This document shows, piece after piece, positions 1 through 9,564 of a DNA stretch of 64,000 nt (position 1 is its first letter; every line of letters starts with the position of its first letter). The stretch is from Mesorhizobium sp. M2A.F.Ca.ET.046.03.2.1 (GTDB lineage: Bacteria; Pseudomonadota; Alphaproteobacteria; Rhizobiales; Rhizobiaceae). The translations under genes were made by a program, and so were the position numbers. The stretch lies in the NCBI RefSeq assembly GCF_003952425.1, contig NZ_CP034449.1, positions 1,550,001-1,614,000 on the forward strand. Reading direction: 5' to 3'. The notes beneath the pieces are model-generated. The model ran no database searches, was not told the origin of the DNA, and saw only the letters and a program-made list of their open reading frames with translations.

Positions 1-1004
1 TGGTGTCGAAGATGCGCGCCTCCTTCTGGGTTATCGGGCCGCTGCTTGCCCGCATGGGCGAGGCCAAGGTGTCGTTGCCCGGCGGCTGCGCCATCGGCAC
101 GCGCCCTGTCGACCTATTCCTCGAGGGCCTGCAGGTCCTTGGCGCGGAACTCGACGTCGACAATGGCTATGTCCTGGCCAAGACCCGGAATGGCCGCCTG
201 GTCGGCAATCGTTACGTCTTCCCGAAGGTTTCGGTCGGCGCCACCCATGTGCTGATGATGGCGGCCTCGCTCGCCAAGGGCGAGACGGTGCTCGAAAACG
301 CCGCGCGCGAGCCAGAGATCGTCAATCTCGCCGAATGCCTGATCGCCATGGGCGCCAAGATCCACGGCGCCGGCACCTCCACCATCACCATCCAGGGCGT
401 CGAGGCGCTGTCCGGCGCCCGTGTCCGCGTCATCCCCGACCGCATCGAGACCGGCACCTATGCCATGGCGGTGGCGATGACCGGCGGCGATGTGGTGCTG
501 GAAGGCGCGCGGCCCGACCTGTTGCAGACGGCGCTCGACGTTCTCGTCGAGACCGGCGCCGAGATCACGCCGACCAACGAGGGCATCCGCGTCAAGCGCA
601 ACGGCGCCGGCATTGCGCCGGTCGACGTGACCACCGCCCCCTTCCCCGCCTTCCCGACCGACCTGCAGGCGCAGTTCATGGGCCTGATGACCATGGCCAA
701 GGGCAAATCGCGCATCACCGAGACGATCTTCGAAAACCGCTTCATGCATGTGCAGGAGCTTGCCCGCCTCGGCGCCCACATCACGCTTTCCGGCCAGACG
801 GCGATCGTCGACGGCGTCGCCAAGCTCAAGGGCGCTCCCGTCATGGCGACCGACCTGCGCGCCTCGGTGTCGCTGGTGATCGCCGGCCTTGCCGCCGAGG
901 GCGAGACGACGGTCAACCGCGTCTACCACCTCGACCGCGGCTTCGAGCGGCTGGAAGAGAAGCTCTCGGGCTGCGGCGCGGTGATCGAGCGCATTTCGGG
1001 CTGA
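1..1004 (+). CDS. murA: UDP-N-acetylglucosamine 1-carboxyvinyltransferase, C-terminal part (5' end outside window)
   Basis: MurA transfers enolpyruvate from PEP to UDP-GlcNAc, the first committed cytosolic step of peptidoglycan synthesis. The frame is open to the left edge, and about 333 residues are present of a family length near 430, so the N-terminus is missing. Visible family signatures are [28 protein letters not shown] and the late segment [18 protein letters not shown] followed by the [10 protein letters not shown] tail. These belong to the inside-out alpha/beta barrel of the EPSP synthase fold. It is followed by a DUF2948 gene and hisD, an order commonly kept in Rhizobiales. The GTG at position 3 is internal, not a real start. 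Confidence 0.95.
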   Translation, partial: VSKMRASFWVIGPLLARMGEAKVSLPGGCAIGTRPVDLFLEGLQVLGAELDVDNGYVLAKTRNGRLVGNRYVFPKVSVGATHVLMMAASLAKGETVLENAAREPEIVNLAECLIAMGAKIHGAGTSTITIQGVEALSGARVRVIPDRIETGTYAMAVAMTGGDVVLEGARPDLLQTALDVLVETGAEITPTNEGIRVKRNGAGIAPVDVTTAPFPAFPTDLQAQFMGLMTMAKGKSRITETIFENRFMHVQELARLGAHITLSGQTAIVDGVAKLKGAPVMATDLRASVSLVIAGLAAEGETTVNRVYHLDRGFERLEEKLSGCGAVIERISG

Positions 1005-1095
1005 CGTACCGCGGCATTCTTTCCCAGCGGTTGCGCCGAGCGGAAAGACCGCATAACAGAACGTTGAATTGTCAACGTTCAGGTGCGTATTCCGC

Positions 1096-1527
1096 ATGGC
1101 TCTCAAGCTCATCGCGCTCGACGATCAGGATCTGAGCATCGTCTCGGCGCATGTCCAAGACGCCGTGATGAAGGTCTCCGACTTGGAGTACCTGCCGGCG
1201 GCCAAGCGCTTCGTGCTGACCATGAACCGCTTCGTCTGGGAGGCGAGATCGGGCCTGTTCCGCCAGCACAATGAACGGCGGCAGAGCGTTCTGCATTTCG
1301 ACCGCGTGCTCGGCGTCAAGACCAGCGGCATTCAACGCGACAAGCCCGCCGAAGTGCTGTCGCTGCTGGCGATCAGCTTCATTGCCATCAGCAAACCGGC
1401 CGGCATCGTCGAACTGGTGTTTTCGGGCGGCGGCACCATCATGCTCGACGTCGAATGCGTCGAGGCACGGCTTGCCGATGTCGGCGGCGCCTGGGAAGCC
1501 ACCTCGCGACCTGTGCACAGAGGCTGA
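1096..1527 (+). CDS. DUF2948 family protein
   Basis: A 143-residue protein starting MALKLIALDD. It matches the alphaproteobacterial DUF2948 family of about 140 residues, recognised by the opening, by DLEYLPAAKRFVLTMNRFVWE near residues 30-50 and by a conserved RVLGVKT segment. The upstream in-frame start at 1069 would add nine residues with no support, so 1096 is preferred. The function is unknown; the protein is soluble, with no signal or membrane segment. It lies between murA and hisD, two bases before hisD, so it is probably co-transcribed with hisD. The link to histidine synthesis is positional only. Confidence 0.85.
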   Translation: MALKLIALDDQDLSIVSAHVQDAVMKVSDLEYLPAAKRFVLTMNRFVWEARSGLFRQHNERRQSVLHFDRVLGVKTSGIQRDKPAEVLSLLAISFIAISKPAGIVELVFSGGGTIMLDVECVEARLADVGGAWEATSRPVHRG

Positions 1528-1529
1528 CT

Positions 1530-2822
1530 ATGGCCATCACGCTCCGCCAGTCCGATACCGATTTCGAACAGCGCTTTTCGGCCTTCCTCACCACCAAGCG
1601 GGAAGTGTCGGCCGATGTCGAGGCCGTGGTGCGGGACATCATCGCCCGCGTGCGCGCCGAAGGCGACAAGGCGCTGATCGACTACACGCTGAAGTTCGAC
1701 AAAGCCGATCTCGGCGCGCTCGGCATCGCCGTGTCGAAGGACGACATCGCCAAGGCCTATGAAGCGGCCGATCCGGCCACCGTCGAGGGGCTCAAATTCG
1801 CGCGCGACCGTATCCGTTCGCATCACGAGCGGCAAAAGCCGAAGGACGACCGCTACACGGATGCCGCTGGCGTCGAGCTGGGCTCGCGCTGGACGGCGAT
1901 CGAGGCCGTCGGCCTTTATGTGCCCGGCGGCACGGCGAGCTATCCAAGCTCGGTGCTGATGAACGCCGTGCCGGCCAAGGTCGCCGGCGTCGAGCGCATC
2001 GTCATCGTCGTGCCGGCGTCGGGCGGCGTCATCAATCCGCTGGTGCTGGTGGCGGCCGACCTTGCCGGCGTTTCGGAGATCTACCGCGTCGGCGGCGCGC
2101 AGGCCGTTGCGGCGCTTGCCTATGGCACCCAGACGATCAGGCCGGTCGCCAAGATCGTCGGTCCCGGCAATGCCTATGTCGCGGCGGCCAAGCGCCAGGT
2201 GTTCGGCACGGTCGGCATCGACATGATCGCCGGACCGTCGGAAGTGCTGGTGGTGGCCCGTGCCGACAACGATCCGGACTGGATCGCGGCCGACCTTCTG
2301 GCGCAGGCCGAGCATGATGTCTCGGCGCAGTCGATCCTGATCACCGACAATGCCGAATTCGGCAGGGCGGTCGAGCAGGCGGTCGAACGCCAGTTGCAAG
2401 TCCTGCCGCGCGGCGAGACGGCGGCCGCCAGCTGGCGCGATTTCGGCGCGGTGATCCTGGTGCCGACGCTCGATGCCTCGCTGCCGCTGGTCGACAGGAT
2501 CGCGGCGGAACATGTCGAGCTCGCCTTCGACGATGCCGAGGGCTTCCTTTCCAGGATGCGCAACGCGGGCGCCGTGTTCATTGGCCGGCACACTCCGGAA
2601 GTGATCGGCGACTATGTCGGCGGCTCCAACCACGTGTTGCCGACAGCACGTTCGGCGCGTTTCTCCTCGGGCCTGTCCGTGCTCGATTTCGTCAAGCGCA
2701 CCTCGATCCTGAAGCTCGGGCCGCAGCAGCTCAAGGCGCTGGCGCCCGCCGCGATCGCGCTTGCCAAGGCGGAGGGGCTCGATGCGCATGCCCGCTCCGT
2801 CGCGATCCGGCTGAACATGTAG
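1530..2822 (+). CDS. hisD: histidinol dehydrogenase
   Basis: HisD performs the last two steps of histidine synthesis, oxidising L-histidinol to histidine with two NAD, and is zinc dependent. The protein has 430 residues, the normal length. Family landmarks are the [19 protein letters not shown] segment, the [16 protein letters not shown] segment, [11 protein letters not shown], the AEHVEL motif carrying the catalytic Glu-His pair, and the C-terminal SNHVLPT and [14 protein letters not shown] motifs. ATG at 1530 follows the DUF2948 stop by two bases and is followed after two bases by the UPF0262 gene, so the three form a tight operon. A longer in-frame start near 1455 lies inside DUF2948 and was rejected. 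Confidence 0.97.
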   Translation: MAITLRQSDTDFEQRFSAFLTTKREVSADVEAVVRDIIARVRAEGDKALIDYTLKFDKADLGALGIAVSKDDIAKAYEAADPATVEGLKFARDRIRSHHERQKPKDDRYTDAAGVELGSRWTAIEAVGLYVPGGTASYPSSVLMNAVPAKVAGVERIVIVVPASGGVINPLVLVAADLAGVSEIYRVGGAQAVAALAYGTQTIRPVAKIVGPGNAYVAAAKRQVFGTVGIDMIAGPSEVLVVARADNDPDWIAADLLAQAEHDVSAQSILITDNAEFGRAVEQAVERQLQVLPRGETAAASWRDFGAVILVPTLDASLPLVDRIAAEHVELAFDDAEGFLSRMRNAGAVFIGRHTPEVIGDYVGGSNHVLPTARSARFSSGLSVLDFVKRTSILKLGPQQLKALAPAAIALAKAEGLDAHARSVAIRLNM

Positions 2823-2824
2823 CG

Positions 2825-3310
2825 ATGCCCGGCCGCGACCAAACCCGCCACAGGCTGACCGACGTCGAGCTCGACGAAACGATCGGACGTTCGACGCCCG
2901 ACGTCGAGCACGAGCGGGCGGTGGCGATCTTCGATCTCATCGAGGAGAACAGTTTTCGGCCGGTCAACGACGACGGCGCGGGTCCTTACAGGCTCAAGCT
3001 TTCGCTGGCCGAGTCGCGCCTGGTCTTTGCCGTCAGCCGCGAGAACGGCGCCGAGGTGGTCACCCACATCCTGTCGCTGACGCCGCTCAGGCGCATCGTC
3101 AAGGACTATTATTTGATCTGCGAAAGCTATTACGAGGCCATCCGCTCCTCGACGCCCAGCCATATCGAGGCGATCGACATGGGGCGGCGCGGCCTGCACA
3201 ATGAGGGCTCGCAGACCCTGATGGATCGGCTCGCCGGCAAGATCGAGATCGACTTCGACACGGCGCGGCGGCTGTTCACGCTGGTCTGCGTGCTGCACTG
3301 GCGGGGCTAG
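2825..3310 (+). CDS. UPF0262 family protein
   Basis: A 161-residue soluble protein. It carries the alphaproteobacterial UPF0262 signature: [10 protein letters not shown] near the N-terminus, [28 protein letters not shown], and a C-terminal region with [12 protein letters not shown] and [12 protein letters not shown]. No enzyme function is established for the family. It starts two bases after hisD, an arrangement widespread in Rhizobiales, so co-transcription with hisD is likely. There is no catalytic motif to suggest an activity. Confidence 0.9.
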   Translation: MPGRDQTRHRLTDVELDETIGRSTPDVEHERAVAIFDLIEENSFRPVNDDGAGPYRLKLSLAESRLVFAVSRENGAEVVTHILSLTPLRRIVKDYYLICESYYEAIRSSTPSHIEAIDMGRRGLHNEGSQTLMDRLAGKIEIDFDTARRLFTLVCVLHWRG

Positions 3311-3359
3311 ATCAGGATGACGTTTCGTTGAACCGCCGTCCTGGTCCAGCTCTTTGTTG

Positions 3360-3408
3360 GAGCATGATCTTTTCCAAAAACCGGTTCCCACTTTTTGGGA
3401 TCATGCTC
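3360..3408. repeat. dispersed palindromic repeat, half copy (copy A)
   Basis: Perfect 10-bp arms GAGCATGATC / GATCATGCTC at 3360-3369 and 3399-3408 enclose a CCAAAAACCGGTTCCCACTT core. The core matches the second hairpin of the longer copies at 5042, 33808, 35564, 41637 and 49208. It lies just upstream of the phosphatase start at 3411. Confidence 0.8.
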
Positions 3409-3410
3409 TA

Positions 3411-3860
3411 GTGCCCGTCCTGCCCCACTCGATCCTGTTTTTGTGCGGCATGAACGCCGTGCGCTCGCCGATCGCGGAGCAGCTGGCGCGCCGCATGCTG
3501 CCTGCCACCACCTTCGTCGCTTCGGCCGGCGTGCGCGCCGGCGAGCGCGATCCGTTCGTCGATGCGGTGCTTGCCGAGGACGACCTGTCGCTTGGCGAGC
3601 GCCAACCCCGGACGCTGGAGGATCTGGAGGATGATTATTTCGACCTGATCGTGACGCTGGCGCCGGAGGCGCACCACGCCGCGCTCGAGCTCACCCGCTC
3701 ACTCGCCGTCGAGGTCGAATACTGGCCGATGCCGGACCCGACCGACACCGGCGGGACGCGCGAGCACATCATGGCGGCCTATCGCGACGTGCGCGAGCGG
3801 CTGAAAACGCGCATAAGCCGACGTTTCCTGCTTCCAGAGGCAGCAAACGCCACGGATTAA
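3411..3860 (+). CDS. low-molecular-weight phosphotyrosine phosphatase / arsenate reductase-like protein
   Basis: A 149-residue protein of the LMW phosphotyrosine phosphatase fold. The P-loop is near the N-terminus as CGMNAVRSPIAEQL, with the nucleophilic Cys and the C-x5-R-S spacing kept. The late DPTDTGG segment supplies the general-acid Asp region. It would hydrolyse phosphotyrosine-type substrates or act as a thiol arsenate reductase; the sequence does not decide. GTG at 3411 is chosen because the upstream ATG at 3354 lies inside a palindromic repeat and would add 19 unrelated residues. It lies between UPF0262 and infA, a common rhizobial arrangement. Confidence 0.85.
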   Translation: MPVLPHSILFLCGMNAVRSPIAEQLARRMLPATTFVASAGVRAGERDPFVDAVLAEDDLSLGERQPRTLEDLEDDYFDLIVTLAPEAHHAALELTRSLAVEVEYWPMPDPTDTGGTREHIMAAYRDVRERLKTRISRRFLLPEAANATD

Positions 3861-3947
3861 GCGTGTTCACAAGCGCACGATTATCATATAGGTTCCGCCG
3901 CAATTTCCAGCCGGGTGCTGGAACTACCATCCAAGCAAAGGTATCGA

Positions 3948-4166
3948 ATGCCGAAGGAAGAAGTCCTCGAGTTTCCAGGTGTGGTCACCGAACTGCTGCC
4001 CAATGCGATGTTCCGCGTGAAGCTCGAAAACGAACATGAAATCATCGCCCACACGGCCGGCCGCATGCGCAAGAACCGCATCCGCGTGCTGACCGGTGAC
4101 AAGGTCCTGGTCGAGATGACGCCTTACGACCTGACCAAGGGCCGCATCACCTACCGTTTCAAGTAG
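3948..4166 (+). CDS. infA: translation initiation factor IF-1
   Basis: IF-1 binds the 30S A site during initiation. The product has 72 residues, the canonical size, with one S1/OB fold: [20 protein letters not shown], the [14 protein letters not shown] strand with its basic cluster, and the [12 protein letters not shown] end. ATG at 3948 gives the standard MPKEEVLEF start; the upstream in-frame start at 3915 adds 11 residues not found in the family. The neighbour maf begins 19 bases downstream, probably in the same transcript. Confidence 0.97.
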
Positions 4167-4185
4167 CAAATCGGCGTTAAGCACG

Positions 4186-4812
4186 ATGAGCATCCTGCAG
4201 AAGCTCGTGCTTGCCTCGGGTTCGCCGCGCCGCATCGAACTCTTGCAGCAGGCCGGCATCGAGCCGGACCGGGTGCTGCCCGCCGATGTCGACGAGACGC
4301 CGCAGCGCGCCGAGCATCCGCGTTCGCTGGCCAAGCGCCTGTCCAAGGACAAGGCCGAGAAGGCGCTGGCCTCGCTGAAAAGCGAGGAAGATTACGCGCC
4401 CGCCTTCATCCTCGCCGCCGACACGGTGGTGGCGGTGGGGCGGCGCATCCTGCCCAAGGCCGAGACGATCGACGACGCCATCAATTGCCTCGGCCTGCTC
4501 TCCGGCCGCTCGCACCGCGTCCATTCCGGCGTCTGCCTGATCACGCCCGGCGGCAAGCTGCGCCAGCGGCTGGTGGAGACCAGGGTGCGCTTCAAGCGGC
4601 TGCCGCGCGAGGAGATCGACGCCTATGTCGCCTCCGGCGAATGGCGTGGCAAGGCCGGCGGCTATGCCGTGCAAGGCCTGGCCGGCTCCTTCGTGGTCAA
4701 GCTGGTCGGCTCCTACACCAATGTGGTCGGCCTGCCGCTTTATGAGAGCGTGGCGCTGCTTTCCGGCGAAGGCTTCAAGGCGCACAAGAACTGGCACGTC
4801 GCGCGGCCATGA
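4186..4812 (+). CDS. maf: Maf-like nucleoside triphosphate pyrophosphatase
   Basis: A 208-residue Maf/Ham1-superfamily protein. These enzymes hydrolyse non-canonical or modified nucleotides to monophosphates and can affect septation. The N-terminal [12 protein letters not shown] binds the phosphate, followed by DVDET, the catalytic-base segment [23 protein letters not shown], and [13 protein letters not shown] near the C-terminus. Its last four bases overlap the yacG start (ATGA), indicating translational coupling. The subfamily (dTTP/UTP versus m7GTP type) cannot be fixed by eye. Confidence 0.92.
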   Translation: MSILQKLVLASGSPRRIELLQQAGIEPDRVLPADVDETPQRAEHPRSLAKRLSKDKAEKALASLKSEEDYAPAFILAADTVVAVGRRILPKAETIDDAINCLGLLSGRSHRVHSGVCLITPGGKLRQRLVETRVRFKRLPREEIDAYVASGEWRGKAGGYAVQGLAGSFVVKLVGSYTNVVGLPLYESVALLSGEGFKAHKNWHVARP

Positions 4813-5018
4813 GCCTGGACGACAAGGTGACACCGCTTCGGCCGAAGCGGCCCTGCCCCGAATGCGGAAAACCGTCCTCGCGCGAGCACTATCCGTTCTG
4901 CTCCGCGCGCTGCAAGGACATCGACCTCAATCGCTGGCTGAAGGGCGCCTATGTCATCCCCGGCCGTGAAGAGGAAGACGAGGACAGCCCGAAGCCTGGC
5001 CCCAAGGACGAGGGCTAA
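4809..5018 (+). CDS. yacG: DNA gyrase inhibitor / zinc-binding protein YacG
   Basis: A 69-residue protein with the YacG zinc finger CPECGK ... [15 protein letters not shown] at about residues 16-44, four Cys in C-x2-C ... C-x3-C spacing, followed by an acidic tail. In E. coli YacG binds GyrB and inhibits gyrase. It overlaps the maf stop codon by four bases, so the two are coupled. A repeat copy and tRNA-Phe follow. Confidence 0.92.
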   Translation: MSLDDKVTPLRPKRPCPECGKPSSREHYPFCSARCKDIDLNRWLKGAYVIPGREEEDEDSPKPGPKDEG

Positions 5019-5041
5019 GCGCCAGCGGCACGCCCCCTTCT

Positions 5042-5142
5042 AAACCGCGTCGCGATCTTTCAGATCGCTCCATGCGCTTTAGGTTTTGATTTTACGCATG
5101 TCTTTATCCCGAAACCGGTTTCCACTGCGGGAGACATGCTTA
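5042..5142. repeat. dispersed two-hairpin repeat (copy B)
   Basis: About 100 bases: a GCGTCGCGATCTTTCAGATCG hairpin region with a CATGCGCTTTAGG joint, then ACGCATGTCTTTATCCC and GGGAGACATGCTT flanking a GAAACCGGTTTCCACT core. It is nearly identical to copies E (41637) and F (49208). It lies between yacG and tRNA-Phe. Confidence 0.88.
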
Positions 5143-5363
5143 GGGTGGTTGCGGGCAATCAGATCCCGGCTTTGCCGGCAAGTGCGATTGCTCCTTTGCC
5201 GACATCGTTCGAACCCCATTGCGCGGCTGCGACAATTGCCCCGGAAAATCGCCCGTTAGGCGCTGGACAGCCAAGATTCCCGTGCTATAACCCACGCGCT
5301 TTCAAGGGGCGCCGCCTGGTGCCCTCGCGAAACCCGGCGGGCGCATCCCGTTAGCCGGCGCAG

Positions 5364-5439
<76 letters not shown>

Positions 5440-5653
5440 TCCCCTCTTCTCCCGACATTCCCTTTCGCCGAAGCTTCTACGCTGCGGATTCTGCAAGTGC
5501 CTGAAATCGTTGATACTTTTCTGTCAAATAGCGCATTTGAGCTGGGCCGGGAGCGCTTCGGGCGCATTTGGTCCAACGAGGCGGGGGGGGATGGTATTTC
5601 CGTTGGTATTCGACATCCTGATGGTATCGAAACAGCCAAGAGAGACCTGACAA

Positions 5654-6963
5654 ATGGCCCTCTCCGACGTGAAATGCCGCAACGCCCGCCCCGCTTCCAA
5701 GCTTGTCAAATTATCAGACGGGGGCGCGCTGCAACTATGGGTGCAGCCCACAGGCTCTCGCCTCTGGAGGCTCGCCTACCGCTTTGACGGCAAGCAGAAA
5801 CTGCTAGCACTGGGCGGCTATCCCCTTGTCTCCCTAGCCGAGGCGCGCCAGGCGCGCGATGACGCTAAACGGCTCCTGCTGGCTGGCATAGATCCTGGAA
5901 AGGAACGCAGCTTGCGGAAGGCCGATTCGGCAAAGGACTCCTTTCGCTCAATTGCGGACGAATATGTTGAGAAGCTGAAGAAGGAGGGACGTGCCGACCG
6001 GACGATCAGCAAGGTCAAAATGGCTCCTCGGCTTTGCCTATCCGACAATCGGCGACAAGTGCATTCGGGAAATCGATCCGGCCACCATCCTTACTGCCTT
6101 CGTCGCGTGGAGGTTCGCGGTCGATATGAATCGGCAGGCGATTACGCTCCACCATCGGTACCGTGTTTCGATATGCAATCGCGACTGCGCGCGCCGAGGC
6201 AGATCCGACGATCGCTTTAAGGGGCGCGCTCATCAGTCCAACGGTGAGTCCACGTGCCGCGATCACCGATCCTAAGGCCCTGGCCGGCTTGCTAAGGGCA
6301 GTGGATGCATTCGACGGACAACCAACAACCCGAGCCGCCCTGAAGCTGATGGCAATGCTGTTTCCCCGACCCGGCGAGCTGCGCGCGGCAGAATGGGAAG
6401 AGTTCGATTTCGAAAGCGCGGTGTGGAATCATTCCTGAAGCACGCATGAAAATGCGACGACCGCACCGCGTACCCCTTTCAAGGCAGGCCGTCAGTGTCC
6501 TGACCTCGCTTAGAGAACTCTCCGGCGGTGGATCCCTGCTCTTTCCCAGTGCTCGATCGGATTCGCGTCCGATCTCCGACAACACGCTTAACGCCGCGAC
6601 GCCATAGAGCGGCAACTGGCCCACATTGAGAACAACGACGTTCGTCGAGCCTATAAGAGGCTACCGCGCATGGTTTTCGAGCAACAGCATCAACTCTGCT
6701 GAACGAATGCGGAAAATGGCATCCGGACGGCCCGGGCTGAGCGCTGGGAAGAGCGCGTCAAGATGATGCAATGGTGGGCCGACTATCTGGATGAACTCGA
6801 GAGCAACAGCGTGCGGGTGATCTCAATCGGAGGACGCGCCAAGCCAGCTGTCTATGCGCCACCGGGAGGGTCGATTTTGAACCCAACATCGAAAGGTCAC
6901 CAAACGGCGAGACGAATATCCCACTCCCGAAAAACCTACCGATCGAACACTCGGCAATTCTGA
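5654..6963 (+). pseudogene. P4-type tyrosine integrase (DUF4102 N-terminus), multiply frameshifted and rearranged
   Basis: The N-terminal 120 residues are intact: MALSDVKCRNARPASKLVKL with the DUF4102 arm-binding domain (RLWRLAYRFDGKQKLLALG, LGGYPLVSLAEAR). Matching sequence then jumps frames near 6018, 6100 and 6150. The core continues as FRYAIATARAEADPT and ALKLMAMLFPRPGELRAAEW, the box I arginine region, up to a stop after 6435. Beyond it the family's C-terminal blocks occur in the wrong order: the LAHIENNDVRRAYKR block with the likely catalytic Tyr (6598-6660) comes before HGFRATASTLLNECGKW (6669-6728), which should precede it, followed by VKMMQWWADYLDEL. It is inactive. Phasing follows protein similarity, so the boundaries are approximate. 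Confidence 0.9.
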
Positions 6964-7476
6964 AAGCGAAATGGTTGGCCCGGAGGACGACGTCAAATAT
7001 TTTATTTTGTTAAGCTTTTCGTGGGCAGAAATCGAGATCTTTCCCGTATAGTTCCGTATGGTTCCGGCGCTCATTCGCTCTAACCCAATTCTCAGACGAA
7101 CCTACTGGTATCTGGCAGGGCGCCCAAGCCATCCCTGACCGGGCCGCGTGCTGGTGCGGTAGCTGCCGCTGCTTGGTGCATCGGCGGATGTCCGAATTGG
7201 GGCCGGAAGCGGAACGACTGTTCTTGGATGGCAGGGTAAGGAAGCCCACCTTGACATCAGCCGAGGCAAACCACCGGACCTGCCGACGCGTCGTCTGTTC
7301 TTGCCGGAACGCCTGCGCGGCATGCCGGGATACTCCGGATCTGCGCGCGGCCGCGAACTCTCGCTAGTCCACCAAAGATATCGGCGACATGGGAAAGCAG
7401 GTCCTGAAAAGGGTGACGCGGTCGGCCAAAATGCAGGTGACACAGCCGTGGGGACGTCAGCATTCCGAGGCAAGCA
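6964..7476. other. gene-poor stretch inside island
   Basis: 513 bases between the integrase remnant and the TetR gene. Short open frames exist on both strands between 7100 and 7470, but none shows a recognisable domain, a convincing ribosome binding site or a consistent frame. A Cys-rich reading around 7140-7180 (CWCGSC) hints at a decayed metal-binding protein but does not extend. It is probably degraded island DNA. Confidence 0.5.
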
Positions 7477-8187
7477 TCATGCGCTCACAAGCCTCATAAT
7501 GGTGTCGATATTAAATTCCAGACGCTCATTTAGAGCGTCTTTCTCCATGAGGTCGCGCTCGAAAATAATCGAGCCTGTGAACCTGTTGGTCAGATAGTAG
7601 TATCCGATCGCGGCGATCGTGATGTTGAGCTGCACTGGGTCGATACCGCCGCGGAAGTCGCCGCTGCTGACGCCCCGCTCAAGTATGCCCGACACCATGG
7701 CGACGAATTTGCGGCTGGCGGTCTTGATCAGCTCGGACTTCTTCACATGCTTGCCGCGGTGAAGGTTCTCGCTGTTGACCAGGGTGATGAACTCCGGATT
7801 CTTCAGATAATACTGCCATGTAAACCGCACGAGGCGTTCAAGGGCATCCCTCGGTTCCAAGTCGTCGAGATGAAGTTTCTGCTCGGCCGTGCGGATGTCC
7901 AGATAGGCATTTTCCACCACAGTCTGGAAGAGACCGTCCTTGCTGCCGAAATAGTGGTAAATCATACGCTTGTTGGCGTTTGCCTTGGCCGCGATAACAT
8001 CGACACGCGCGCCGCCGAGGCCGTTCTTGGCGAAATCGCTCTTCGCCGCTTCCAGAATACGAAGCTTGGTCGCTTCGGCATCCCGAAGCCGCTTCTTCTT
8101 GGCGACATTGCCTGATTTTCCGGACGTTGCGTCCACTTTGGCCGCTCCCTTGGTTCCAGTTCCAGCGTGTTGTCGACGATCGGTCAT
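7477..8187 (-). CDS. TetR/AcrR family transcriptional regulator
   Basis: A 236-residue regulator. After a 33-residue basic, disordered N-terminus it has the TetR helix-turn-helix: TKLRILEAAKSDFAKNGLGGARV, then IAAKANANKRMIYHYFGSKDGLF at about residues 65-87. The C-terminal ligand domain contains YLDIR and FTWQYYLKNPEFITLVNSEN, like the subgroup found beside catabolic genes. It is divergent from the ABC importer operon, with palindrome 8268-8283 between them. Matching palindromes occur in the other divergent promoters of the island, so it is probably the regulon's repressor, released by a pathway ligand or CoA ester. Ligand unknown. Confidence 0.92.
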   Translation of the reverse strand: MTDRRQHAGTGTKGAAKVDATSGKSGNVAKKKRLRDAEATKLRILEAAKSDFAKNGLGGARVDVIAAKANANKRMIYHYFGSKDGLFQTVVENAYLDIRTAEQKLHLDDLEPRDALERLVRFTWQYYLKNPEFITLVNSENLHRGKHVKKSELIKTASRKFVAMVSGILERGVSSGDFRGGIDPVQLNITIAAIGYYYLTNRFTGSIIFERDLMEKDALNERLEFNIDTIMRLVSA

Positions 8188-8267
8188 GCGCTGAAAGTCA
8201 TTTCAATTGTCCAAGAAGTCAACAGGCCGCGCACCGTGCCGCCGCTTGACTCTCACACATTCAGGAA

Positions 8268-8283
8268 GTAACTAGATGGTGCA
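8268..8283. promoter_or_regulatory. putative TetR operator 1
   Basis: GTAACTAGATGGTGCA: the left arm and centre match the operators at 18140, 24631 and 24745, while the right arm matches only TGGT. It lies between the TetR gene and the binding-protein gene, so it could govern both. Confidence 0.6.
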
Positions 8284-8378
8284 TTCAGCGACCAAGAGAG
8301 CGGTTTGGACGGCCTGGCTTCTCGGGGTTGCTCAATAGACGGCCCGCCCTTGCGGGCTGTCGCCAAATGGGAGGTAAC

Positions 8379-9491
8379 ATGTCGACTTTCATCAAGGATT
8401 TCATCGAGCGCGAGACCGTCAACCGACGCAATTTCCTGCTCGCCACGGCTGCCGGCATGGGGGCGATGGCCGTGCCATTCGCCTTCGGCGGCAGCGCTGC
8501 CCGAGCGGCGATCAGCGACCCGGCGATCGCCTGGTCGTACCGCGACCGCGCCTCGGCTTACTGGAACTCGATCGTGTCGGGCGGCGAGGCACTCGTGGAA
8601 TCCCTCGGCAAGACCAAGGATTCCCTCGTCTCGCTGATCAACGAAGGCTCCTCCGAAAAGTCGCTGGCCGACATCAAGGCGTTCCTGGCCAAGACCGGCG
8701 GCAAGTGCGCTATCGCCTGCGACGCCAATGACAGCCCGAACGCCCGTCCGGTGGTCGAGGCTGTGCGCGACGCCGGCGCCTACATTTCCACGATTTGGAA
8801 CAAGACCGACGACCTGCACCCGTGGGACATCGGCGACAATTACGTCTCGCACATGACCTGGTCGGACGAGAAGCCGGCCGAGCAGACGGCGCGGATCCTG
8901 TTCGACGCCATGGGCGGCAAGGGTGGCGTCGTGCATCTGGGTGGCATTGCCGCCAACAACCCGGCAATCGAGCGTCTGAACGGCTTGAAGAACGCCTTGA
9001 AGGACTTTCCCGATATCGAGCTTTTGGATGCTCAGCCCGCAGACTGGGACACGACCAAGGGCACGGAGCTGATGGCGTCTTTCCTGACGCGCTTCGGCGA
9101 CAAGATCACCGGCGTGCACTGCGCCAACGACAACATCGCCTATGGCGTGATCGAGGCGCTGCGCGCCGAGGGGATCGAGAATATGCCGATCGTCGCCTAT
9201 GACGGAAATCCGGAGGCCGTGAAGCTGGTGATGGAGGGCAAGCTCCTGGCGACCGTCTTCACCAATCCGCACTGGGGCGGCGGCATCACGGCGGCGCTCG
9301 CTTATTACGCCGCGACCGGCGCCTTCAAGCCTTCGGAAGAGCCGAAGGAGCACCGCGAATTCTACGGCCCGACGGTCCTGGTCACCAAGAAGGACGCGGC
9401 GGACTTCAAGGCCAAATATCTGGACGCCGTTCCTTCGTACAATTGGAAGGATTTCTGGGGACCGAGCAACGGCCAGATCAAGTACAAGTAA
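8379..9491 (+). CDS. sugar ABC transporter periplasmic substrate-binding protein
   Basis: A 370-residue binding protein of the ribose/galactose (peripla_BP_4) type. A twin-arginine export signal is visible, NRRNFLLATAAG followed by a hydrophobic run ending GSAARA near residue 45. The two-lobed fold is marked by LVSLINEGSSEKSL, KCAIACDANDSPNARPV, GVVHLGGIAANNPA, CANDNIAYGVIEALRAEGIEN and IVAYDGNPEAVKLV. ATG at 8379 follows GGGAGGTAAC and is preferred over an upstream start at 8328. It opens a seven-gene operon with two permeases and one ATPase, captures the substrate in the periplasm, and is probably TetR controlled via 8268. The substrate is unknown; a sugar, polyol or cyclitol is plausible. 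Confidence 0.9.
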   Translation: MSTFIKDFIERETVNRRNFLLATAAGMGAMAVPFAFGGSAARAAISDPAIAWSYRDRASAYWNSIVSGGEALVESLGKTKDSLVSLINEGSSEKSLADIKAFLAKTGGKCAIACDANDSPNARPVVEAVRDAGAYISTIWNKTDDLHPWDIGDNYVSHMTWSDEKPAEQTARILFDAMGGKGGVVHLGGIAANNPAIERLNGLKNALKDFPDIELLDAQPADWDTTKGTELMASFLTRFGDKITGVHCANDNIAYGVIEALRAEGIENMPIVAYDGNPEAVKLVMEGKLLATVFTNPHWGGGITAALAYYAATGAFKPSEEPKEHREFYGPTVLVTKKDAADFKAKYLDAVPSYNWKDFWGPSNGQIKYK

Positions 9492-9505
9492 TACGAAGCT
9501 CGATC

Positions 9506-9529
9506 GAGCGGCCCTGAAACGGGCCGCTC
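9506..9529 (+). promoter_or_regulatory. intra-operon stem-loop after binding-protein gene
   Basis: GAGCGGCCC (9506-9514) pairs perfectly with GGGCCGCTC (9521-9529) around TGAAAC. There is no T-run, so it is more likely an mRNA stabiliser or processing site than a full terminator. Such hairpins often raise binding-protein expression over permease expression. Confidence 0.6.
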
Positions 9530-9564
9530 CCCCCTATACGGCACGCTTGGACGGGAGGCCGGAG

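Noticed and set aside
5440..5653. A second integrase-related gene or excisionase before the integrase
   Set aside because: Only TGGTATT-like repeats just before the integrase start were seen, which may be arm-binding sites but are too few to call.
7102..7473. Possible decayed GFA-like or other metal-binding gene
   Set aside because: A CWCGSC cluster and later Cys residues appear, but no two motifs share a frame at the right distance, so no gene is claimed.
8342..8357. GCCCGC-CCTT-GCGGGC hairpin in the leader of the binding-protein gene as an attenuator
   Set aside because: It is a single 6-bp stem without T-run or leader peptide; it may be chance in GC-rich DNA.
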